64,000 bases of DNA from the NCBI RefSeq assembly GCF_000300005.1, contig NC_018691.1, positions 1,922,001-1,986,000 of the forward strand, given 5' to 3'. Both the position numbers and the translations under genes were made by a program. The stretch is from Alloalcanivorax dieselolei B5 (GTDB taxonomy: Bacteria; Pseudomonadota; Gammaproteobacteria; Pseudomonadales; Alcanivoracaceae). Shown piece after piece: positions 27,269 through 34,757 of this stretch. The stretch's first letter is position 1, and each line of letters begins with the position of its first letter. Under the pieces are notes generated by a model. It was not told the origin of the DNA, did not search any database, and saw nothing but the letters and a program-made list of their open reading frames with translations.

Positions 27269-29044
27269 TCACAACACTCGCTCCGCGACGTCTTCACTGA
27301 CCGCCACCGGCATGTCCAGCAGCTGTTGCGCGAACGCCTTGCCCTGCGGATCAATGCGCAGACTGGCGATACCGCCGCCGCCCAGGGCGTTGCGCAGCAG
27401 GAAATTGAAGGCGTGCATGCCGGACAGTTCCCAGCGGCGGACCGAGCCGGTTTCCGGATCGAGCACATGCCGCATATAGTCCGCCACCGCGGTTTCACTT
27501 AGTGCCGCGCGTAAATAGGGCAGGTAAGCCGGGTCCCGGGCGATAACGCCGATGTTGGCGTGGTTGCCCTTGTCGCCGGAGCGGGCCCAGGCCAGTTTCA
27601 CCAACGGTACCTCGGTGTCACCGGAAGCGGTCTCGCCGCCCGCTTGCGGGGCCGGCTCCGTCGGCGGCTCGCCGGCGGGAATGGTCACCGGCAGGGTTTC
27701 GCCGTTGACGTCCACGGTGACCGGCACCTTCTGTTTGTCGATCAGGGTGGAATAAAGGCGAATGCGGGGCAGCGGCTTGGGCCGGCCGCCGACCAGACCG
27801 GACAGGCCCGGGGCCATGCCGGTGGCGGCCTGGGCGATTTCCCGGGCGAACAGACCCAGGGCCTTGCGGTCGTCGTGCAGGGCGGCGATTTTCACCACGA
27901 CTTCGCGGCTGTCCTGGCGGCGCGCCTGATTGCCGTAGGTGGCTTCGCTGCCGAGGATTTCCACACTGACATCCCGGAACGGCGCCAGCCCCGCCTGTTT
28001 GAACTGCGCCGCCACCTTGCCGAGGATGGCGTCCGCCACCACCTGGCCCTTGGCGGGGGCGTCGATGCCGCCCATCAGGAAAGAGGCGGTGATGCGCTGG
28101 CCGTCGGGGTAGGTGGCGGACACCTTGTAGGTGTCGGTGGGGGCGAGCCCGCGCGCACCGCTGACTTTGACCCGATCCGGCCCATCCTGGGTGAGGGTGA
28201 CGTTGGTGAAGTCACAGACTACGTCGGGAAGGATGTACTGGCGCGGGTCGCCGATCTCATAGAGCAGTTGCTCGCCGACGGTGGCGGGGGTGACCAGGCC
28301 TCCGGTGTCCGCCGGTTTGGTGATCACCACGGTGCCGTCCCGATGGCATTCGGCGATCGGGAAGCCCATGTTGTCGAAGCCGGGCACATCGCGCCAATCG
28401 GTGAAGTTGCCGCCGGTGCATTGGGCGCCGCACTCGATCAGATGGCCGGCCAGGGAGCCCTGGGCCAGCCGGTCATAATCGTCGTTGGCCCACTGGAACT
28501 CATGCAGCAACGGGCCCAGCACCAGCGCGGAGTCGGCGATGCGGCCGGTCAGCACCAGGTCGGCGCCGGCGTCCAGAGCGGCCTTGATCGGCAGGGCGCC
28601 GAGGTAGGCATTCATGGTCACGGTGATCGGCGGTAGTGCCGCGCCGGTGTCCATTTCCCGGCAGTCGGCGAATTCGGCCCGGCGTGGATTCAGATCGTCG
28701 CCTTCCACCAAAGCGATGTTCATTTCGACGCCGGCCTCGGCGAACGCTTTCCGCAGAGCATCGCGGCAAGCGCGGGGATTCACGCCGCCGGCATTGCTGA
28801 TCACCTTGATGCCTTTGTCCTTGATCTCCCGGGCCAGCGGTGCCATCACCTGGGTGACGAAATCGTGGGCGTAACCGGCGTTGGCGTCCTTCATGCGCGC
28901 CCCGGCCATGATCGACAGGGTGACCTCGGCCAGATAGTCGAACACCAGGTAGTCGATATTGCCCTGGCGGACCAGTTGGAAGGCGGCGCTGTTGGTATCG
29001 CCCCAGAAACCGGCGGCGCAGCCGATGCGGGTCAGGTCGCTCAT
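27269..29044 (-). CDS. atuA: AtuA, acyclic terpene utilisation protein (DUF1446)
   Basis: 591-residue protein, first gene of the cluster and its diagnostic marker, since AtuA-type DUF1446 proteins are otherwise rare. Seen: [20 protein letters not shown] at the start, [27 protein letters not shown], then the C-terminal AtuA-like domain with [22 protein letters not shown]. Its biochemical role is unresolved, although it is required for growth on citronellol in pseudomonads. The ATG at 29044 has GGAAGGAA upstream, and a frame open to 29269 has no support. Regulated from the atuA-atuR intergenic region. Confidence 0.9.
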   Translation of the reverse strand: MSDLTRIGCAAGFWGDTNSAAFQLVRQGNIDYLVFDYLAEVTLSIMAGARMKDANAGYAHDFVTQVMAPLAREIKDKGIKVISNAGGVNPRACRDALRKAFAEAGVEMNIALVEGDDLNPRRAEFADCREMDTGAALPPITVTMNAYLGALPIKAALDAGADLVLTGRIADSALVLGPLLHEFQWANDDYDRLAQGSLAGHLIECGAQCTGGNFTDWRDVPGFDNMGFPIAECHRDGTVVITKPADTGGLVTPATVGEQLLYEIGDPRQYILPDVVCDFTNVTLTQDGPDRVKVSGARGLAPTDTYKVSATYPDGQRITASFLMGGIDAPAKGQVVADAILGKVAAQFKQAGLAPFRDVSVEILGSEATYGNQARRQDSREVVVKIAALHDDRKALGLFAREIAQAATGMAPGLSGLVGGRPKPLPRIRLYSTLIDKQKVPVTVDVNGETLPVTIPAGEPPTEPAPQAGGETASGDTEVPLVKLAWARSGDKGNHANIGVIARDPAYLPYLRAALSETAVADYMRHVLDPETGSVRRWELSGMHAFNFLLRNALGGGGIASLRIDPQGKAFAQQLLDMPVAVSEDVAERVL

Positions 29045-29114
29045 GGTGTTGTTCCTTCCTTCATTACAAACGGGCAAGTGGGCAAATGGGCCGGTAACGG
29101 AGTGGTTCAACACT

Positions 29115-29132
29115 ACCAAGCAAGCGCTTGGT
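29115..29132. promoter_or_regulatory. Probable AtuR operator
   Basis: ACCAAGC-AAGC-GCTTGGT, an 18-bp near-perfect palindrome with a nested CAAGCGCTTG core, lies 70 bp before atuA and 125 bp before the divergent atuR. AtuR of P. aeruginosa is known to bind two 13-bp inverted repeats between atuA and atuR. Only one clear copy is visible here. A perfect TATAAT box for atuR lies at 29230-29235. Confidence 0.7.
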
Positions 29133-29256
29133 ATGTAAATATGGGATCGGCCACGACCATTGACCGAAACGCTCAGGTCCGCGGCCGAATGGGCCAGCGG
29201 CATTGTCTGATGCCTAATTGTGTAATGCGTATAATGCCGTCCGATCAGGAGGAACC

Positions 29257-29868
29257 ATGACACAAGCACGCGCTGTACACGGCATCGACGACAGCCCGCG
29301 GGGGCGTCTGCTCAGTGCCGCCGCCCAGCTGTTCCGAGACAAAGGGTATGAACGCACCACCGTGCGCGATATCGCCGCCGTGGTGGGGATCCAGAGCGGG
29401 TCCATTTTCCATCATTTCAAAACCAAGGAAGAGATCCTGTTCGCGGTGATGGAGGAGGTGATCCACTTCAATACCGAGCGCCTGCGCGCCGCCATCGCCG
29501 CCGAGAACCGCCCGGTGGAGCGGTTGCGGGCACTGGTGCGCGCGGAACTGACCGCCATTGTCGGTGATACCAGCGAGGCGATGACGGTGCTGGTGACCGA
29601 GTGGCGCTGCCTCAATACGGACAAGCAGCGCGAGGCGCTGGCCTTGCGGGACATTTATGAGCAGCTCTGGCTGGACGTGCTGGCGGATCTCCATAAGGAA
29701 GGCCGCTTCCGCGCCGATCCGTTCATCATGCGGCGGCTGATCACCGGCATGACCGGCTGGACCCATAACTGGTTTGATCAGTCCCGCCGTCTGTCGGTGG
29801 AAGGGCTGGCGGACCTGATCGTCGACCGGGTGGTGGGCGAGGGTGAGAGTGAGGAGGGCGCGGCGTGA
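29257..29868 (+). CDS. atuR: TetR-family repressor AtuR
   Basis: 203-residue TetR regulator. The N-terminal helix-turn-helix is [45 protein letters not shown] (residues about 9-54). The C-terminal ligand domain resembles those sensing acyl-CoAs. AGGAGGAACC precedes the ATG at 29257. It is divergent from atuA, as in P. aeruginosa, where AtuR represses the cluster until a terpenoid intermediate is present. It overlaps the next small gene by 4 bp (GTGA). Confidence 0.87.
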   Translation: MTQARAVHGIDDSPRGRLLSAAAQLFRDKGYERTTVRDIAAVVGIQSGSIFHHFKTKEEILFAVMEEVIHFNTERLRAAIAAENRPVERLRALVRAELTAIVGDTSEAMTVLVTEWRCLNTDKQREALALRDIYEQLWLDVLADLHKEGRFRADPFIMRRLITGMTGWTHNWFDQSRRLSVEGLADLIVDRVVGEGESEEGAA

Positions 29869-30065
29869 TCGGCAATGGCTTCGCCTGGGGACGTACCGGC
29901 TACACCATCATGGAAGAAGGAGAACTGGACCGTGCCACCTGGCAGTTGAAGGTCAGCCATTATCTGGTGGCCGAGCCCAGTGGCCGGACCGTGCCCGGGC
30001 ACTTCACCCTGGAGCAGGCGAAAAAATGGATTGAAGAGCGGGAATCGGGGGCGGATTCCGGCTGA
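29865..30065 (+). CDS. Small conserved-looking protein after atuR
   Basis: 66 residues from a GTG overlapping the atuR stop by 4 bp, so probably translated by coupling. Soluble, no motif recognised. It contains HFTLEQAKKWIEERES, which resembles short proteins with an N-terminal sheet and one helix. A role with AtuR is only inferred from the overlap. Confidence 0.55.
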   Translation: MIGNGFAWGRTGYTIMEEGELDRATWQLKVSHYLVAEPSGRTVPGHFTLEQAKKWIEERESGADSG

Positions 30066-30194
30066 ACAGGCCCTGAAACGGGCGTTTATTCGACAGTGCG
30101 ACGAAAATATGAACGAACGGCCGGTTTTTTCGCAGAAAGCCGTTGACACTCCGGGGCCAATCCCTAAAATGGCGCCCACTTCGCAACGCGATGC

Positions 30195-30270
30195 GGGTGG
30201 TTAGCTCAGCTGGGAGAGCATCTGCCTTACAAGCAGAGGGTCGGCGGTTCGATCCCGTCACCACCCACCA
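30195..30270 (+). tRNA. tRNA-Val (anticodon UAC)
   Basis: 76 bases with encoded CCA. Acceptor arms GGGTGGT/ACCACCC, D arm AGCTCAGCTGGGAGAGC, anticodon loop CTTACAA with TAC at 30228-30230, T arm GGCGGTTCGATCCCGTC. It is followed 20 bp later by tRNA-Asp, and the two are probably one transcript. Confidence 0.97.
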
Positions 30271-30290
30271 GTTTCCCTAGTGGAAAGTTC

Positions 30291-30367
30291 GGAGCGGTAG
30301 TTCAGTTGGTTAGAATACCGGCCTGTCACGCCGGGGGTCGCGGGTTCGAGTCCCGTCCGCTCCGCCA
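30291..30367 (+). tRNA. tRNA-Asp (anticodon GUC)
   Basis: 77 bases with encoded CCA. Acceptor GGAGCGG/CCGCTCC, anticodon loop CTGTCAC (GTC), T loop TTCGAGT. Discriminator G, as usual for tRNA-Asp. Confidence 0.97.
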
Positions 30368-30406
30368 ATGTTTTTCATGATCTTAGCCTTTTTCCATGTA
30401 TTAAGG

Positions 30407-30442
30407 AGCCGCATCGAGTGTTTCGATGCGGCTTTTTCTTTT
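30407..30442 (+). terminator. Rho-independent terminator of the tRNA pair
   Basis: Perfect 11-bp stem AGCCGCATCGA/TCGATGCGGCT with a 5-base loop, followed by TTTTCTTTT. Confidence 0.92.
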
Positions 30443-30570
30443 GTGGCGCCAGGCCACCGCGGAACTTCCTTCCCTCCTGATGTTCTTATCCTGTAAGTGC
30501 CGCTTGCCCCTATAAGCACCGCTTGACCTCTGTCATGAAAGGGTCACCAAGAGGGCGCTAAAGTTGATCC

Positions 30571-30600
30571 GACAACCTTTGATTGGACAACTTTTGATTC
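30571..30600. promoter_or_regulatory. Tandem 15-bp direct repeats upstream of a small ORF
   Basis: GACAACCTTTGATTG (30571-30585) and GACAACTTTTGATTC (30586-30600) are adjacent direct repeats with 13 of 15 bases shared. A partial third copy (TTGATCC) lies just before them. They end 34 bp before the ATG of the 35-residue ORF. Spaced direct repeats of this size are typical of response-regulator sites, but no consensus is recognised. Confidence 0.5.
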
Positions 30601-30634
30601 GGCGATAGTGGATGAAACGTAAAGGAGAATAACC

Positions 30635-30742
30635 ATGGATCATTATTTCGAAGAACGACTGCAGGAAAAACTGTGGCTGGAAACCCTGGAAGAGCTGGTT
30701 GAAGGCGACTGGGAAAACGACGACGACGGTGTGGAGCTCTGA
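30635..30742 (+). CDS. 35-residue acidic small protein
   Basis: ATG at 30635 with a strong AAAGGAG at proper spacing. The product begins MDHYFEERLQEKLWLETLEE and ends in a very acidic WENDDDGVEL tail. Net charge is about -11 with no hydrophobic segment. Family not recognised. The ribosome site, the direct repeats upstream and the lack of any competing gene between the tRNA terminator and 30964 support a real, regulated small gene. Confidence 0.6.
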   Translation: MDHYFEERLQEKLWLETLEELVEGDWENDDDGVEL

Positions 30743-30963
30743 TCCCCCGTCGTCACCCCTCCGGCCCGATGGGCCAACCCCTCCCGATTCTGTGAAGCAC
30801 TCAGCGTTCTGATTACCTTTCCCGAGCAACCCCTTTCTTTTACCTAAAAGCCGGTTCACACTTTTGTCGTAGCTGTCTGCGATCGGCAGATTGTGACGAG
30901 CCTGGTCACCTGACGGTCCGCAAGGCGGATAAAACGATAAAGACATGACCCGGGGAAGGCGAG

Positions 30964-32313
30964 ATGGCGGGGTCCTCCGTTACCTCTGAAGCAATAGTGT
31001 TCTTTGCCGAGCACCACATCACCAAAAGCATGCTCTACGCCGACTTCGAGGCGATTCTGGATGGCATGGTGGGGGTGCCGGAGTTCGCTCGCAAAGAGAT
31101 GCGCGGTGCCTACTGTCTGATCAACGGACAGTTGAAGGTCAAGGCGCTGGTGTTGTTTCTGATCGGCTTCGACGAAGACGGCATGGCCGATACCACCTGG
31201 AATATCCCGTTGCGCCACCTGGCCGAGCACGGTGGCCCCGGCCCCGACATGGGCAGCGGTCCGATCCGGCTGGCCTGCCGCAGCCAGTGCCCGGTGGCGT
31301 GGCACCAGGACCAGTTGTGGGATCCGTCGATGAAGCCCGGCGCCAACGATTTTGTCGCGGTGCGGGATCTGCTGCGCCAGCGCGGGCCGAAGATGGGCCT
31401 GGAAATGGACGAGGATCTGCCGCCGCCGACGGCGCCGCCGGTGCTGTCCGAGGAGGATATTCCCACCCTGGGCGCCGCCGAGCCGGATCCGGAACGGGTA
31501 AGACTGGCCCGCACCATCAAGGAGTTGCGTCTGCGCATCCATACCCTGGAGAGCGGACAGAAGGAAGAGATGGCGCAACTGCGCTATGCCCAGCAGCAGA
31601 AGGAGGAAATCCTCAATACGCAGCTGGAAAAGGTGCTGATGCAGTTCAAGACACTGAAGTCCCAGAACGCGGCGTTGCGCGAACAGAACAGTTCACTCAA
31701 GGAACAGCTGGAGGCGCTGCGCCGGGATCAGCAGGAGCAATCCCGCCAGGACCGCCAGCAGGGCAGTGAAACGGAGCGCCTGCGCCAGCAGTACCAGTTG
31801 GAACTGGAGCAGCGCCTGGAAGAAGAGCGGGCGCGCCTGTCCGACGAATTGCACAGTAAGGAAATGGAAGTGCTCAACCGGGACGATCTGATCGCTCAAC
31901 TGCGCAAGGACGTGGCCGGCCTCAAGCATCAACAGATGAAAGTGAGCAACGCCGGCGGCGAGCAGATGCTGCGTAAACTGGAGAGCCTGGGGCTCAGTTT
32001 CATTGCCTTCCATCCCGGTGCCGGCCATGTCTCCATCGGCGCCGATCAGATTTCCGATTACATGGAAAACCCGCTGGCGTTCGCTGCCCGTAAATGCCTG
32101 GTGACCGAGGATCACTACCGTGTCTGGTTGGCTCACTATGAGAATCCGGTATGCCAGGTGGCGGTGGGGCCGGAGGCGCGCGCCTGCGGTAAAAGAGTGA
32201 TCCGGGTGGACGTGCCGAATCAGTTCAAGCCGGGCGTGTCCGACTGTAATTCCAACCGCTGTCCGCACTGCCGTTCGGATGCCGCCATCGATAATGTGCT
32301 CAAGTTCCGGTAA
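30964..32313 (+). CDS. Conserved coiled-coil protein with C-terminal Cys cluster
   Basis: 449 residues, function unknown. N-terminal globular domain (1-150, starting SSVTSEAIVFFAEHHITKSMLYADFEAILDG), an acidic Pro-rich linker, a long Gln/Glu-rich coiled coil (about 180-330), and a C-terminal domain ending DCNSNRCPHCRSDAAIDN, where a CxxxxC-xx-C arrangement could bind metal. Cytoplasmic, no signal or membrane segment. It is the first gene of a co-oriented block with the cNMP-rhodanese gene and nadK. The shift to coiled coil suggests a structural or scaffolding role, which is inference. Confidence 0.75.
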   Translation: MAGSSVTSEAIVFFAEHHITKSMLYADFEAILDGMVGVPEFARKEMRGAYCLINGQLKVKALVLFLIGFDEDGMADTTWNIPLRHLAEHGGPGPDMGSGPIRLACRSQCPVAWHQDQLWDPSMKPGANDFVAVRDLLRQRGPKMGLEMDEDLPPPTAPPVLSEEDIPTLGAAEPDPERVRLARTIKELRLRIHTLESGQKEEMAQLRYAQQQKEEILNTQLEKVLMQFKTLKSQNAALREQNSSLKEQLEALRRDQQEQSRQDRQQGSETERLRQQYQLELEQRLEEERARLSDELHSKEMEVLNRDDLIAQLRKDVAGLKHQQMKVSNAGGEQMLRKLESLGLSFIAFHPGAGHVSIGADQISDYMENPLAFAARKCLVTEDHYRVWLAHYENPVCQVAVGPEARACGKRVIRVDVPNQFKPGVSDCNSNRCPHCRSDAAIDNVLKFR

Positions 32314-32433
32314 TCGTGCCGCGAACTGGTAAGTATCTTGCTTCAAGACTTTAAACAAACGCTAAGCGCCATGCCGGATCGCGCGGGTCGGGGGGACTCG
32401 CACGATCAAATAAAAAAGGGGGGGAAGCCATTC

Positions 32434-33504
32434 ATGGCTCAAGAGTCCATCGATAAGCGTTTATTGCAGGCGTTCGTGCCAGTCAATGCGCTGTCCAACG
32501 ATCAGCTCGACTGGCTGCTGGATCAGCAGGAAGTCTGCCGTTACGAACCCGGCGATATTCTGTTCCGTCAGGGCGATCGCGATAACGCCACCATCTATCT
32601 GCTCAGCGGTGACGTGGAATTGTTCAACGAGAGTGGGCAGCGCGGTGTGGTGCGGGCCGGGGATGCCGCGTCCTGGCATCCGCTCGGTCACTTTCAGCCA
32701 CGCCGGGATGACGCCCGGGCGCTGACCGAGGTCAGCGTGGTGCGTTTCGACAGTTTCCGGCTGGACACCATTCTGTCCTGGGATCAATCCGCCGGTTACG
32801 TGATTCTCGACATCAATGCCAACGCCGCTTATCAGCATGACCGCGACTGGATGATCCGGTTGCTGAAGTCCAATCTGTTCCACCGGGTGCCGCCGGCCAA
32901 CATTCTGGAAATCTTCCGCCGCCTGCACGCCCGCCGCTGCAAGGAAGGCGAGGTGATCATCCGCCAGGGCGAGGAGGCGGATTGCTGCTACATCATCAAG
33001 GAAGGGGTCTGCGAGGTGTCCATCGAACTGGGTACCCCCGGGGTGGCGACGCCGGTGGCGATGCTGGAGGAAGGGCAGTGGTTCGGTGAGGAGGCATTGC
33101 TGTCCGGCACGCCGCGTAACGCCACCATCACCATGGCCACGGACGGGGTGCTGATGCGGCTGGGGCGGGACGATTTCGACGCACTGCTGCGTGAACCGAT
33201 TATCCATACCCTGCCGGTGGACAAGGCCCGGGATAAGATCGCCGCCGGCGCCCGCTGGCTGGATGTGCGCACCGGCGACGAGTTTGACCGCCATCGGCTG
33301 TCCGGAGCCGCTAATATGTCGTTGAATGTGCTGCGCCTGAAGTCGCGGTTGCTGGACCCGAAACAGGCCTACGTGGCCTACTGTGATACCGGTCGGCGTA
33401 GCGCCACGGCGGCATTTTTGTTAAAAAACGCAGGCTTGGACGTGTTCGTGCTGGAAGGCGGCCTCAACGGCAACGCCGATCATCTGCACGAGTATCTCGA
33501 ATAG
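32434..33504 (+). CDS. Two cNMP-binding-like domains fused to a rhodanese
   Basis: 356 residues. Domain 1 (about 10-115) is a cNMP fold with a degenerate cassette (SWHPLGHFQPRRDDARAL). Domain 2 (about 140-250) has the intact phosphate-binding cassette FGEEALLSGTPRNATI and is the likely ligand site. Domain 3 (about 260-355) is a rhodanese with the active-site loop YCDTGRRS (nucleophile Cys). No DNA-binding domain, so it is not a Crp-type regulator. It may couple a cyclic nucleotide signal to sulfur transfer, which is inference. ATG 32434 has a G-rich ribosome site. An upstream frame to 32338 is less likely. nadK follows after 43 bp. Confidence 0.8.
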   Translation: MAQESIDKRLLQAFVPVNALSNDQLDWLLDQQEVCRYEPGDILFRQGDRDNATIYLLSGDVELFNESGQRGVVRAGDAASWHPLGHFQPRRDDARALTEVSVVRFDSFRLDTILSWDQSAGYVILDINANAAYQHDRDWMIRLLKSNLFHRVPPANILEIFRRLHARRCKEGEVIIRQGEEADCCYIIKEGVCEVSIELGTPGVATPVAMLEEGQWFGEEALLSGTPRNATITMATDGVLMRLGRDDFDALLREPIIHTLPVDKARDKIAAGARWLDVRTGDEFDRHRLSGAANMSLNVLRLKSRLLDPKQAYVAYCDTGRRSATAAFLLKNAGLDVFVLEGGLNGNADHLHEYLE

Positions 33505-33547
33505 CCCGTCCCGGGGATCCGGGGCTGGGGCCCAACCCGGGACTAAT

Positions 33548-34435
33548 GTGGCGCAAGACAAATTTCGTAATATCGGCCTGATTGCCCGTTCCGAAAGCGA
33601 GCAGGCGCTGTACTCCATGCGCCAGCTGATTCACTTTCTGCACGGTCGCGACTGCACCGTCATTCTGGAAAAGGACATCGCCGGCAGTCTTCCGGAGATG
33701 GGACTGCAGGCGGCCAGCGCCGCTCAGATGGGCGAATCCTGTGATCTGGTGATCGTGGTCGGCGGCGATGGCAGCCTGCTGGGCGCGGCCCGCACCCTGG
33801 CCCGTTACGACGTGCCGGTGCTGGGGGTGAACCGTGGCCACCTGGGATTTCTCACCGACATTCTGCCCTCGGAAATCGAATCCCGGGTCGGTCAGGTGCT
33901 GGATGGCGAATACACCACCGAACGCCGCTTTCTGCTGGATATGGAAGTGCGGCGCGGCAATCTGGTGATGGGCGAGGGCAGTGCTCTCAATGACGTGGTG
34001 CTGCTCTCCGGTGACAGTGTCCATATGATCGACTTCGAGTTGATCATCGACGGCCATTTCGTCTATGGGCAGCGCTCCGACGGCCTGATCATCTCCACGC
34101 CCACCGGCTCCACCGCCTATGCCCTGTCCGGTGGCGGCCCGATCATGCATCCCCGCCTGGACGCCATGGTGCTGGTGCCGATGAACCCCCACACCCTGAC
34201 CAGCCGGCCGCTGGTGGTGGACGGCAACAGCGAAATCAAGATCCAGATCACCACCGAGAAAGTGAAGCCCCTGGTGAGCTGCGACGGCACTTCCGGGGTG
34301 CGATTGCAGCTGGGCGACGTCATCGCCATTCGCAAGAAGCCCCACCGTTTGCAGTTGATCCACCCGCCGGGGCACGATTTCTATCAGGCCTGCCGTTCCA
34401 AACTGGGCTGGAGCACCCGTCCGGGGGATAATTGA
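33548..34435 (+). CDS. nadK: NAD kinase
   Basis: Phosphorylates NAD to NADP with ATP, the only route to NADP. 295 residues from a GTG start. Seen: VVGGDGSLLGAARTLARYD with the catalytic GGDG at 72-75, NRGHLGFLTD, NDVVLLSGD, and SDGLIISTPTGSTAYALSGGGPI. Family length. Placed between the cNMP-rhodanese gene and a DUF1315 gene, as in other gammaproteobacteria. Confidence 0.96.
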   Translation: MAQDKFRNIGLIARSESEQALYSMRQLIHFLHGRDCTVILEKDIAGSLPEMGLQAASAAQMGESCDLVIVVGGDGSLLGAARTLARYDVPVLGVNRGHLGFLTDILPSEIESRVGQVLDGEYTTERRFLLDMEVRRGNLVMGEGSALNDVVLLSGDSVHMIDFELIIDGHFVYGQRSDGLIISTPTGSTAYALSGGGPIMHPRLDAMVLVPMNPHTLTSRPLVVDGNSEIKIQITTEKVKPLVSCDGTSGVRLQLGDVIAIRKKPHRLQLIHPPGHDFYQACRSKLGWSTRPGDN

Positions 34436-34478
34436 TGGCCGACCGCCGTCCCACCCATGTCACGACCCGAGAGGGATG

Positions 34479-34757
34479 ATGAACTTTTCCAATTTCGAGC
34501 AGTTGATTGATTCCATGACCCTGGAAGTGTGGCACGGTCTGCGCCGCGCCGTGGAACTGGGGCGCTGGCCCGATGGCCGCCGGGTTTCCGCCGAGCAGCG
34601 TGAGCTGTGCCTGCAGGCGATCATCGCCTGGGAAACCAAGAACCTGCCGGAACAGGAGCGTACCGGTTATGTGCCTTCTCACTGCAACAGCAGTGAGGCG
34701 GACAGCGAGCAGCCGGTGGACCTGCAACCGGCACCCGAGCGGAAAGGAGAGCACTGA
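34479..34757 (+). CDS. DUF1315 family protein (YeaC-like)
   Basis: 92 residues. FSNFEQLIDSMTLEVWHGLRRAVELGRWPDGR is the family's signature start, followed by QAIIAWE and LPEQERTGYV. Small soluble protein, function unknown. Two adjacent ATGs (34476, 34479). It overlaps pepN by one base (TGATG), so pepN translation is probably coupled to it. Confidence 0.88.
   Translation: MNFSNFEQLIDSMTLEVWHGLRRAVELGRWPDGRRVSAEQRELCLQAIIAWETKNLPEQERTGYVPSHCNSSEADSEQPVDLQPAPERKGEH

Noticed and set aside
32338-32433. Upstream start for the cNMP-rhodanese protein
   Set aside because: A G-rich ribosome site sits directly before the ATG at 32434, and the added residues do not belong to the domain.
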